Positions 54,347 through 63,998 of a stretch of DNA of 64,000 nucleotides are shown here, piece by piece. The translations under genes and the position numbers were made by a program. Every line of letters starts with the position of its first letter. Position 1 is the first letter of the stretch. This stretch comes from Paenibacillus dauci (GTDB taxonomy: Bacteria; Bacillota; Bacilli; Paenibacillales; Paenibacillaceae): NCBI RefSeq assembly GCF_000971985.1, contig NZ_LAQQ01000001.1, forward strand, positions 496,001-560,000, given 5' to 3'. The notes below the pieces were generated by a model, which had not been told where the DNA came from, did no database searches, and was given only the letters and a program-made list of their open reading frames with translations.

Positions 54347-54925
54347 ATGGATTCAGTTACAAATATTTTGCAGCACAACGAAAAGTTCGTTCAGACCAAA
54401 GAATATGAAGCTTATCGTTCAAGCCCTTTTCCTGATAAAAAGCTCGTTATTCTAACTTGCATGGATACTCGTCTTACCGAATTGCTGCCCAAAGCAATGA
54501 ATATTCGTAATGGCGATGCCAAAATCATCAAAAATGCCGGTGCTGTTATCTCCCATCCTTATGGAAGTGTTATGCGCAGCGTGCTGGTAGGGCTCTATGA
54601 GCTTCAGGCGGAGGAAGTGATCGTTGTAGGTCATCACGGCTGCGGGATGGCTGCACTCAATGCCGATCATATGATTAACGAAATCAAAGAACGTGGTGTT
54701 TCACCAACTGTATTGTCAACTCTGGAACATTCTGGAATTGATTTAAAAAGTTGGTTGCAAGGGTTTGGTAATGAAAAGCAAGGGGTAATAAACAGTGTGG
54801 AGATTATTAAGAATCATCCATTACTTCCCCCCCATGTACCAGTACACGGCATGATCATTGACCCCGCAACAGGTCAATTGGAATTGCTCGTGAATGGGTA
54901 CTCCCAACAAGAGACATCATTGTAG
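54347..54925 (+). CDS. Beta-class carbonic anhydrase
   Basis: Interconverts CO2 and bicarbonate. The 192-residue protein has the zinc ligands C38 (with D40 and R42 in CMDTRL), H96 and C99 in VGHHGCG, and IIKNAGAVISHPYGS. It belongs to the short YtiB-like branch. The AGGAGG is seven bases before the ATG. A perfect terminator follows, so it is a one-gene unit. Confidence 0.93.
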   Translation: MDSVTNILQHNEKFVQTKEYEAYRSSPFPDKKLVILTCMDTRLTELLPKAMNIRNGDAKIIKNAGAVISHPYGSVMRSVLVGLYELQAEEVIVVGHHGCGMAALNADHMINEIKERGVSPTVLSTLEHSGIDLKSWLQGFGNEKQGVINSVEIIKNHPLLPPHVPVHGMIIDPATGQLELLVNGYSQQETSL

Positions 54926-54983
54926 CAGAAATCGTGAGCCGGCTCCTTACATAATGAGGAATTAGCACAACCCGATTTACTGC

Positions 54984-55019
54984 TAAAGCCCGGATGAATT
55001 CATCCGGGCTATTTTTTTT
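54984..55019 (+). terminator. Terminator of the carbonic anhydrase gene
   Basis: AGCCCGGATG and CATCCGGGCT form a perfect stem, followed by T8. Confidence 0.95.
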
Positions 55020-55149
55020 AACTACTGTATATATTTATTTAAAAGGAATGAATCCTTTTTCTTTTTCATCCGTAAGCTTAAATATGACTATTTTTTGTCT
55101 GATGTGTACTTACTTTTGTATGCTTTCTTCTATTTTGTTCGTTGGTTTC

Positions 55150-55179
55150 TTGCGAAAGCATACAGTTGTAGTGTACACT
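55150..55179 (+). promoter_or_regulatory. Possible PadR-gene promoter with palindromic operator
   Basis: -35 TTGCGA (55150-55155) and -10 TACACT (55174-55179) at 18 bases. The perfect palindrome AGTGTACACT (55170-55179) covers the -10 and could be the repressor's own site. Confidence 0.4.
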
Positions 55180-55228
55180 TTATTTTAAATCGGCCGATTC
55201 GCTGTTTTAGAGATAGGAGAGACTGCTT

Positions 55229-55792
55229 ATGAATACGCTATCGTATGGTTTACTTGCACTACTTGCACGCAAACGTTCATCCGGATATGACCTGATGCTC
55301 AGAATTCAGCCTTTCTGGCAAGCCAAGCACAGTCAGATTTACCCACTGCTCTCACGTATGGAAGAGCAACAACTGTTAACTGCAGAATGGGTAAAACAAA
55401 CTGATAAACCGGACAAAAAAATCTACGCGATCACTCCACTGGGTGAACAGCGTCTGCATGAATGGATGCAAATGCCTGCCAGTGAACCGGTCACACGGGA
55501 TGAGCTGGTACTCAAAGCGTTCTGTCTGTGGATTACAGACAAAGACACGGCACTCGCTCTGTTCCGCAAAAGATCTATTTTTTATCAGGAACAAATTCAT
55601 TATTTCGAACAGGCTATTCACAAAATGCCTGACGAAAGCCATCAATTTGGTTCTCAAGATTTTGGATTGTACATTTTGCGTCAAAAAGCTCTGGGAACGG
55701 CAAGATCGAATATGGAATGGACAACATGGGTAATCGATATGCTGAAAAATGCGGCTCCACCGGAAGTGTCTTCCGAACCTCAGCATCACTAG
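55229..55792 (+). CDS. PadR-family transcriptional regulator
   Basis: A 187-residue regulator with an N-terminal winged helix (LSYGLLALLARKRSSGYDLMLRI, QIYPLLSRMEEQQLLTAEW, KIYAITPLGEQRL) and a helical C-terminal dimerisation domain, the two-domain PadR-s2-like layout of AphA/YqjI. GGAGAG is ahead of the ATG. Inducer and targets are unknown; the downstream membrane protein gene is 125 bases away and may or may not be under its control. Confidence 0.88.
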   Translation: MNTLSYGLLALLARKRSSGYDLMLRIQPFWQAKHSQIYPLLSRMEEQQLLTAEWVKQTDKPDKKIYAITPLGEQRLHEWMQMPASEPVTRDELVLKAFCLWITDKDTALALFRKRSIFYQEQIHYFEQAIHKMPDESHQFGSQDFGLYILRQKALGTARSNMEWTTWVIDMLKNAAPPEVSSEPQHH

Positions 55793-55917
55793 GGTCCATC
55801 TACTCCACCGAATTTATTTTAAATTTATCTGGAAATTCTGAAACCGGTCGATCGTAATTACGTATTACGGTAAGAATAACCAAACACACACTACCAACTA
55901 GGGGGATAATGGACATA

Positions 55918-56361
55918 ATGAAAAAAGTGCTTATGATCTTCATGGCATTTACAGTCGTTTTCGCATCCCTTGGCGTTTTTGCCAGTGATGCAGATGCAAG
56001 ACGTGGTGGCGGCGGATTCAAATCCCAACCAAAATCATATACCAATACACCGAACCGTGCGGATAATAACAGCGGTAGCGTTAACAGTACCAACCGCTCT
56101 ACTACCAATAACCGCAGTACAGCAGCTACTAATGGCAAACGCGGATTTTTCAGTGGCGGTAACTTCTTTACAGGCATGATGGTCGGCGGTCTGGCCGGTA
56201 TGCTATTCGGCAGCATGTTCGCTAACATGGGCTTTATGGGCAACTTTATGGGCCTGCTGATTAACCTGATTGCTATCTATGTACTCTTTATTGCAGCTCG
56301 CGGCATCTATCGTATGATCCGTCAGCGTAAGAAATCCGCTGACCCTTACAACAGACGTTAA
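55918..56361 (+). CDS. Secreted or membrane glycine-rich protein of unknown function
   Basis: A 147-residue protein I cannot assign. It starts with a signal peptide (MKKVLMIFMAFTVVFASLGVFASDADA), followed by RRGGGGF, a Ser/Thr/Asn-rich stretch, a Gly/Met/Phe-rich hydrophobic segment (GGNFFTGMMVGGLAGMLFGS...) and a transmembrane helix (LLINLIAIYVLFIAARGIY), ending in a basic tail. The layout resembles the N-terminal part of bacterial Tim44-like proteins. An in-frame ATG at 55909 is three bases after GGGGG, so 55918 is preferred though less than certain. Its stop overlaps the next start. Confidence 0.65.
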   Translation: MKKVLMIFMAFTVVFASLGVFASDADARRGGGGFKSQPKSYTNTPNRADNNSGSVNSTNRSTTNNRSTAATNGKRGFFSGGNFFTGMMVGGLAGMLFGSMFANMGFMGNFMGLLINLIAIYVLFIAARGIYRMIRQRKKSADPYNRR

Positions 56362-56657
56362 TGGCAATGCGGCTTAGCATGGATGAGATTATCAATGCAG
56401 TATGTCTGAATATCGCCGAACGTAAAGGCATTCAGCCGACGGACGTAACGGTTCAGCTCGCCTGGGAAGAAGATACAGGCTATACAGCAGAGGTCTGGGC
56501 GCAAGGTCGCAGTCAGTACCTGATTGAAAGCAATCTCATTGAAGCGATTCTGCGTTATATGTTCTCTGAATACAACGCGAGAGTATTCCGGGAACAGGTT
56601 GAGTTGATTATCAACGATGACGTAGAAGAGATTCAGGCTATTATTCACGACAATTAA
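56361..56657 (+). CDS. DUF2653 (YxcD-like) protein
   Basis: A 98-residue soluble protein starting MAMRLSMDEIINAVCLNIAERKG, with the TAEVWAQGRSQYLIESNLIEAILRY and the acidic DDVEEIQAIIHDN end that mark the YxcD family. Its ATG shares a base with the stop of the upstream membrane protein gene and it has no own ribosome binding site, so translation is probably coupled. Function is unknown. A terminator follows. Confidence 0.78.
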   Translation: MAMRLSMDEIINAVCLNIAERKGIQPTDVTVQLAWEEDTGYTAEVWAQGRSQYLIESNLIEAILRYMFSEYNARVFREQVELIINDDVEEIQAIIHDN

Positions 56658-56692
56658 GTAATTTATTACTTCCAGCATAATATATTTTCTCA

Positions 56693-56735
56693 TAAGCCCC
56701 TCTACTCTACCTTCTGGTAGGTGAAGGGGCTTTTG
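56693..56735 (+). terminator. Terminator of the DUF2653 gene
   Basis: AAGCCCCT with complement and inner CTACC/GGTAG stem, followed by TTTTGTT. Confidence 0.85.
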
Positions 56736-56818
56736 TTATGCAGGGCAGATGATATGAAGAGCCAATAACAGGATTTTTGTCTCTCTTGTTCTTGTGAATA
56801 CAAAAGACCATATAAAAG

Positions 56819-58451
<1,633 letters not shown>

Positions 58452-58523
58452 TCTATCCATCCCATCCTATTTAGCCGAAAAAAAGCTGGCATATAAAGCA
58501 GGCGATTTCACAAAATAGTCAAC

Positions 58524-58563
58524 AAAAAAACGACTGTCTCGTTATCATACGAGACAGTCGTTT
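58524..58563. terminator. Bidirectional terminator
   Basis: AAACGACTGTCTCG pairs with CGAGACAGTCGTTT around an 8-base loop, between the convergent GH1 gene and the receiver-phosphatase gene. Confidence 0.93.
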
Positions 58564-58580
58564 GTCTTGTGTATAGCTTA

Positions 58581-59723
58581 CTATTCTGCAGTGCGATCCA
58601 GGTTAATGGATACGATACACAGATCTTCCTGATTACGGCTTAGGCGAGCTAATTTGGTCAGGAATTTCTCGTTATCGATGTCCAGCAGGCTGTGTGCATA
58701 CTGCTCCAATTCACCGATTACTACTTTGGGATTACTACCCGGACGGGATATCAACCCATTGGTATATAGAACGATCCGTGTAGCATCGTCATATTCCAGT
58801 GTCTGCGTGTTTACATTAACATTTTCATTCATGCCAACCGGATCTGTTGTGACATTCAGTCTTGATCCCGGCCCATCGCTGGCAAGCAGCATGCCCGGTG
58901 TATGACCGGCATTGAAGTATTCCACCTGTTTCTTGTCCAGGTCAATCAGCATATAAATTGCTGTAAAATAAGCAGTTCGACGCGTTTTACCAAACAGCAT
59001 ACGCATTTGACGGTTCAATTCGGCACATACTTCCTTGGGCTTGCGGTACATCCCAACAATGCCATCCAGCAGTGAACGGATGGACATGCTGATTAGCGCA
59101 GCAGCGATACCACTGCCAGGTACATCGATCAGCAGTACACCGCATTGACGATTGTTGAACATTTTCCAGTAAAACATATCTCCCGATACTTCCGAGGATT
59201 GGAAATAACTGCTGTGAATCTGAATACCCGGTTCGATCAGCGGAGGAGTCAGCACACTGTTTTGTAGATGTTTGGCAAGCTGCAGATCTTTTTGTACTTT
59301 TTCTTCCCATGCTTTACGGGAATCCATTTCCTTTTTCAGCCGAATAGCAGATTGTACACGAGCCAGCAGTTCATAGTCGGGACCGCCTTTTTCAATAAAA
59401 TCCATCCCACCTGCACCAAATGCTTCTTTGAAATGAACACGGTCTGCAGTCAGAAAAATAATCGGCAGATCCTGATAGACCGGCAGACTTTTGATAAAAG
59501 TACAGGCCTGAATACCATCGATCTCCGGCATAACAATATCCAGCAAAATCAGATCGACCGACGCGGCTTTGCGTGGTGGCTGATTATTATAAATTCCTAG
59601 AATCTGGTAAGCTTCCTCTGCTGAGGTTGCTTTTTGTACATCTTCATATCCCGCAGTTCTCAGTACGTTCTCCATAAATGCTACATTCAATTTGGAATCA
59701 TCAACAATTAATATGCTGCTCAT
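58581..59723 (-). CDS. Response regulator with PP2C (SpoIIE/RsbU-type) phosphatase domain
   Basis: A 380-residue cytoplasmic protein. The receiver domain (1-130) has the acidic pair in VDDSKLN, phosphorylated D62 in LLDIVMPEIDG and K in FIEKGG. A coiled-coil linker (KKEMDSRKAWEEKVQKDLQLAKHLQ) leads to a SpoIIE-type PP2C domain: VSGDMFYW, LLIDVPGSGIAAALISM, FNAGHTPGML and NQEDLCIVSI. The usual GDxxD and DVxGHG motifs read GDMFY and DVPGSG, so some metal-contact residues differ. Family role: dephosphorylate a STAS anti-anti-sigma factor. GGAGGAG precedes the ATG. It lies downstream of a STAS gene and an RsbW-like ATPase. Confidence 0.88.
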   Translation of the reverse strand: MSSILIVDDSKLNVAFMENVLRTAGYEDVQKATSAEEAYQILGIYNNQPPRKAASVDLILLDIVMPEIDGIQACTFIKSLPVYQDLPIIFLTADRVHFKEAFGAGGMDFIEKGGPDYELLARVQSAIRLKKEMDSRKAWEEKVQKDLQLAKHLQNSVLTPPLIEPGIQIHSSYFQSSEVSGDMFYWKMFNNRQCGVLLIDVPGSGIAAALISMSIRSLLDGIVGMYRKPKEVCAELNRQMRMLFGKTRRTAYFTAIYMLIDLDKKQVEYFNAGHTPGMLLASDGPGSRLNVTTDPVGMNENVNVNTQTLEYDDATRIVLYTNGLISRPGSNPKVVIGELEQYAHSLLDIDNEKFLTKLARLSRNQEDLCIVSINLDRTAE

Positions 59724-59896
59724 TAGCTCTCCTCCGAAGTCAGTATACTTATTTTTCGTCAAAACTGCCTGATTATGTAATAGCCAGTAAGTAAGAATCT
59801 TAAATAATATATCCACTACAACAGTTAGCAAAATTCCGAAATCCAAAAGGAAATCATGATCCTCATAGCCCTAAGAAATGACGAACAACAAATAAG

Positions 59897-59933
59897 CCAT
59901 TTGATCATTCCGCAGTCGAATAATCAAATGGCC
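59897..59933 (-). terminator. Hairpin at the end of the HD-GYP gene
   Basis: GCCATTTGAT pairs with ATCAAATGGC around a 17-base loop; the stem includes the stop codon of the HD-GYP gene. The following minus-strand sequence (TTATTTGTTG) is only moderately T-rich, so termination may be partial. Confidence 0.55.
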
Positions 59934-61984
59934 TGTTCCAGAATTTCATTGAATTCCAGCAAAATAGCTGTGCCTTCCGGACTCGTATGCAGCATAATCC
60001 GGTCTGCGGATGCATACATCAGTGCAAACCCTTTGCCCAATGAGCTTTTACTGCTATAGCCCGAAATCAGAATCGTTTTGGGCAGTTCATGCAACGGAAT
60101 ACCTGATCCATGATCGGTAATATAAATTTGATAACAGCCACTTTTTTGATAAACAGCCACTTTGCCTTCTTCAGCGTGTTTGATCAAATTGGTCACAGCT
60201 TCCGAGACAGCCAGCTTGATACTCATAACCTTTTTGGAATGCTCCAGCCGAAAATTCTCCGGAATATGCTGAACGACCAGTGTACGACTGGAAGCAACAT
60301 CGGCACGTGTATTAACTTCCATCTCATCTATCCACTCACCCAGCTCCCCTACAATCTCCTCGGACTTCAGACAGATATCAATCTTGCTGTGGGACAAAGT
60401 TCGAATCACGTCTCTGTAAGCGCGAAGTGTATGCAGGTGCATATCTTCACGATATTGAAGTGCAGGTGTAATATCGTTAAGCACAACAGCCACCCAGTCA
60501 CTCTCGGGATAGAAGTGAGCTTCGTACGTATTTCCTTGGCTGACCAGTACTTCGTAAAAACTTTCTGATAATACGAGCGCGCGCGCAGCCAGTATCTCCA
60601 AATCATAGACAACGGTAGACGGTAAATCCTCATGTCTTTGCAAGCTGCCAGTACCCATATACTTCAGCAATCGTGTTCCTCCCGTAATACTGGATAATTC
60701 CCGATGCTGCTGCTTGTCCGGCTCAATGACAGACGTGAGTTCTGTTGCCCCCGGTGTCTCAATATACGCCATATACTGCCTTAACCCGGCAACCGTGCCT
60801 GTATGAATATGGCTGACCAGTTCTGGATCCAGTTCCTTATGGGACATATTTTCCAGCCGCCGAATGACTTCCTCATCCTGCTCAAAATGACGCATTAAAT
60901 ATTCGAGTTGATCGCACATATGAATAATTCTGGATTCATACGGAATCTGCTTTTCCTGCAGCCCATCCGGATACCCTTTGCCATCGTATCGTTCATGATG
61001 GTGAAGAATCCAATCCGACATTTTTTTGTCTCCGCTGACGTTAAGCACAATCTTGGAGCTGTGCACAGGATGAGACTGATACTGCTGCTCTTCGCTGAGT
61101 GATCTGGCACCCCGCTTGGTCAGGATGTCCAGCGGCAGCATCATTTTACCGATATCATGTATGGCTGCCATATTGATTAGATCCACACGTCTTTTTTTGG
61201 GATATCCCAATAGCTCCAGTACATGCTCGCAAATAATGCCTACATTATGACCATGTCCTTCCATCCGATTGGAAATGCGCATTTCTCCAATGCGAATAAA
61301 TTCTTCTGCACCCCGGCGGCGAAGTCTGACCTGGCGAATATAACCATACGAGAAAAAAATAATAAGCATCAGAAAAAGCAAAATATAAATCGTCTCATAA
61401 ACCATATAATTCAGTGACAGGTGCACTAGAAAATGAGGAACAATAATGGTACAGAGTACGACAGGAACTGCAATTTCCTTGCATTTAATCACCAGATTGT
61501 TAAGCAGCGGGATACCACTAATGGTCTTCTTCACTATCGCTGCCAGTAGCATATACAGCAGGCTAAAAGTCAAAGCACCTGCTCCAGCCTGCACATAAAT
61601 CGAGGTGCCGTCCAGACGCTCCATTATCATATGTGCAGCATAGAGGCATATACTATATTTCCCTTGAGCTGACAGCAGCCGGAATATATTGAACTTTCGC
61701 CAGATAAAATCTGCACTGCGCAAATGGCTGACCACATTACTTACTAAAATCCCATAAAGAGCCGGTACCGGTCCATAAGCCAGCAGCAAAATCAGAAAGC
61801 CAGCCAGACTGCCGCTGTACTCTTCCCCGCTCAGCAGACGGACCGGGAACAGATCCAGTATGGCAATCAGCAGCAGTAGGGGCAAGATATGAACCAGACT
61901 ACCGCTGCCTTCCAGTCCTACATACAGCAGACTGGCAATCCCGAGCAGGCTGAGCGGGATCGTATAGACATTTTTCTCTTTCAT
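59924..61984 (-). CDS. Membrane HD-GYP protein fused to an RsbW-like ATPase
   Basis: A 686-residue protein with an unusual architecture. Residues 1-217 contain about seven transmembrane helices with short loops, a membrane sensor module. Residues 225-400 form an HD-GYP domain with HD at 276-277 (AIHDIGK), HHHERYDGKGYPDG (328-341) and RIIHMCDQLE; this type hydrolyses cyclic-di-GMP. A PAS-like segment (about 455-508) follows. The C terminus (565-686) is a GHKL ATPase of the RsbW/SpoIIAB kind: N box EAVTNLIKHAEEG (594-606), G1 DHGSGIP and G2 SSLGKGFALMYASADR. No phosphoacceptor histidine region is evident. The ATG directly follows the STAS stop with no gap. Confidence 0.86.
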   Translation of the reverse strand: MKEKNVYTIPLSLLGIASLLYVGLEGSGSLVHILPLLLLIAILDLFPVRLLSGEEYSGSLAGFLILLLAYGPVPALYGILVSNVVSHLRSADFIWRKFNIFRLLSAQGKYSICLYAAHMIMERLDGTSIYVQAGAGALTFSLLYMLLAAIVKKTISGIPLLNNLVIKCKEIAVPVVLCTIIVPHFLVHLSLNYMVYETIYILLFLMLIIFFSYGYIRQVRLRRRGAEEFIRIGEMRISNRMEGHGHNVGIICEHVLELLGYPKKRRVDLINMAAIHDIGKMMLPLDILTKRGARSLSEEQQYQSHPVHSSKIVLNVSGDKKMSDWILHHHERYDGKGYPDGLQEKQIPYESRIIHMCDQLEYLMRHFEQDEEVIRRLENMSHKELDPELVSHIHTGTVAGLRQYMAYIETPGATELTSVIEPDKQQHRELSSITGGTRLLKYMGTGSLQRHEDLPSTVVYDLEILAARALVLSESFYEVLVSQGNTYEAHFYPESDWVAVVLNDITPALQYREDMHLHTLRAYRDVIRTLSHSKIDICLKSEEIVGELGEWIDEMEVNTRADVASSRTLVVQHIPENFRLEHSKKVMSIKLAVSEAVTNLIKHAEEGKVAVYQKSGCYQIYITDHGSGIPLHELPKTILISGYSSKSSLGKGFALMYASADRIMLHTSPEGTAILLEFNEILEQAI

Positions 61985-62296
61985 TTAACGAAAAGTATCC
62001 TTGCCCAGAATCTCATCCAGCTGTAGCAACTGGAATACCTCCATCACTTCTGGTTGTGTCTGCTCAATCCATACCTGGCGTTCCTGCTCTTGCAGATCTT
62101 GCACCAGCTTGATCAACAGTCCAATACCCGATGAATCTACAAACTGTACAGCTCCCAGATTTAGGATAACGCTGGATGCTTCTGCGAGTTCCGGTTCCAG
62201 CTGTTCCTCAAAAGTATCTCCGGCATCAATATCAATATCCCCTTCACAATAGACGGTGATCTGCTGCCCGGTTAATTCGAGACGATACGTAAACAT
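61985..62296 (-). CDS. STAS domain, anti-anti-sigma-like protein
   Basis: A 103-residue single STAS domain. It begins MFTYRLELTGQQITVYCEGDID and has the phosphoacceptor motif FVDSSGIGLL with S55/S56; in SpoIIAA and RsbV the serine next to Gly is phosphorylated by the cognate anti-sigma kinase. GGGAGGG is ahead of the ATG. The stop codon abuts the ATG of the HD-GYP/RsbW-like gene, so both are made together, as for rsbV-rsbW and spoIIAA-spoIIAB pairs. No sigma factor gene follows, so the output is unknown. Confidence 0.88.
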   Translation of the reverse strand: MFTYRLELTGQQITVYCEGDIDIDAGDTFEEQLEPELAEASSVILNLGAVQFVDSSGIGLLIKLVQDLQEQERQVWIEQTQPEVMEVFQLLQLDEILGKDTFR

Positions 62297-62297
62297 G

Positions 62298-63998
62298 CTA
62301 TTCCCTCCCTTTCCATACGATCTGATCATTACTATTCAGCCAAATCTCCAGATGCTCTACATCTTCCATACACTGATGAATCCGTTCCCCGATCTGAATT
62401 GTTGTTCCTGCCAATATCCGAGCCGCTTTGATTCGTGCTTTGGCATCCACATGAAGCTTTGTCGTTCCTGTACCCGGAGAGCCAACTTCCTGCAGAACCA
62501 TGCCCTCTGCTGCAAAATAAGTTCCCCCTCGCAGCGTTCCGGTTGATTCGAGTGTACCTTCACAATGCAAATGGGCATTATAGGCACCTTTTTCCACAAT
62601 TACATCTCCGCCGCAGCGAACTGTACTGTTCTGAACAAAATGCAGTCTGGCAAAGTTACGCTCTACTACCGGAGCAGAAGCCAGAGTGTATAGATAGTTG
62701 GTACGCCGAATAAAGCTCTCCAGATCTTCTGCTGTACGGAATGTACTATTCTCTTTATTCATAAACCCATTGCGAATTTCCTGAAAATATCGGGTCCATT
62801 CTTCTTTTAATGCCGATTGATACTGCTCTTCCAGCCGAAGCAGACGTTCCAGCTGCTCCATCATCCATTTGAAACGTCCCTGAAATAGAACCTGGAACAA
62901 TGGTGCCAGTCCAGTCTGATCCAAGTCATTGATTTTGAAGGCAGAGGCACTGCTCACTTGGTGAACAGCCTGTTTCATCAGTTCCACCTGCTCGCGTACA
63001 TAAATTAGCATCGGCGTCATCTGTCCGTAGAACAGCTGCAGCTGTCCCACAATGATACGGCTGCTGAGTACATTCGCATGGACAATCAGTGAATCGCCAG
63101 CCATAATCTGAGCCATATTAATATTCCCGCGAACGCGAATATTGCCTTCGGCTTCTACTTCCATCGTATCCTGTACAGCACCACTGATCTCGACATCACC
63201 GCGGAAATGAATATTGCCTGACGCCAGATTAACATCTCCGCTATGCATAAGCTTTGGAATCATGGAAAGTTTGACGTAATGTCCCTGCCGGGTCTGGCTG
63301 GGCATACCCGATTTGAGTGCGAATGCATCTCGTCCATCTTCGGACAGCTGTACATCTTTGCCTGGTATAATCTGAATGTCATGCACAACAGGTGCCAAAA
63401 TGAAATTACCGTAAATATCCCTGCCATCTATACCCGGTTGCGACGGTATAATAGTACCAATCCGTTCTCCTTCCAGAATAGAAGGAAACTCTCTGGTCTC
63501 CCGGTAATCAATCGTACCGTTCTCCCGCAGCTTTGGCTGCACTTTGCGGGCAGCTGCATCAGTCTGAAGCTCAAATATGCCATCTTGTCCATGTATAACA
63601 GGTTGTCCAGATGCAATAACAAATCGACCGGCTTTCTCCGCACGACATGCCAATTCGATCATGGAAGAATCCATGCCGAAGATAATTTCTTTGGCACGCA
63701 GCTGCTGATATATCTCTTGCGGATCAATAGCAGCCGGTTTCTTGTTCTGGGCAACACGCAGCATAAGCCGGGGATTGGGTTCTGTATCCATTAACGTACG
63801 TGTAATATGATAACCTGGCTCGATCTGCAGAGAAGCTTTCATTCCGTCATTATCGATATCCAACTGCCATGTGGAATCTTTGGATTCACCTGCAAGCCGG
63901 ATATCGATAACATCTTCGCCGCTTACTGCGGCCGATTGACCAGCTAGTAGTGCTGTCCCATTGATCAATATATCTCCACTTTTAAATGCATCAATCAT
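62298..63998 (-). CDS. FapA-family (DUF342) protein, probably cut by the window edge
   Basis: 566 codons are visible. The central part is the right-handed parallel beta-helix of the flagellar-assembly/DUF342 family: HSGDVNLASGNIHFRGDVEISGAVQD, VEAEGNIRVRGNINMAQIMAGDSLIV, and later VRCGGDVIVEKGAYNAHLHCEGTLESTG. A coiled coil (about residues 335-420) interrupts the helix, as in other members. Before it, ALKSGMPSQTRQGHYVKL and GRDIYGNFI are typical. The first in-window Met lies two bases from the end, has no visible ribosome binding site, and the sequence looks like an internal part, so the gene probably starts outside. It ends one base before the STAS start codon. Confidence 0.8.
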   Translation of the reverse strand: MIDAFKSGDILINGTALLAGQSAAVSGEDVIDIRLAGESKDSTWQLDIDNDGMKASLQIEPGYHITRTLMDTEPNPRLMLRVAQNKKPAAIDPQEIYQQLRAKEIIFGMDSSMIELACRAEKAGRFVIASGQPVIHGQDGIFELQTDAAARKVQPKLRENGTIDYRETREFPSILEGERIGTIIPSQPGIDGRDIYGNFILAPVVHDIQIIPGKDVQLSEDGRDAFALKSGMPSQTRQGHYVKLSMIPKLMHSGDVNLASGNIHFRGDVEISGAVQDTMEVEAEGNIRVRGNINMAQIMAGDSLIVHANVLSSRIIVGQLQLFYGQMTPMLIYVREQVELMKQAVHQVSSASAFKINDLDQTGLAPLFQVLFQGRFKWMMEQLERLLRLEEQYQSALKEEWTRYFQEIRNGFMNKENSTFRTAEDLESFIRRTNYLYTLASAPVVERNFARLHFVQNSTVRCGGDVIVEKGAYNAHLHCEGTLESTGTLRGGTYFAAEGMVLQEVGSPGTGTTKLHVDAKARIKAARILAGTTIQIGERIHQCMEDVEHLEIWLNSNDQIVWKGRE

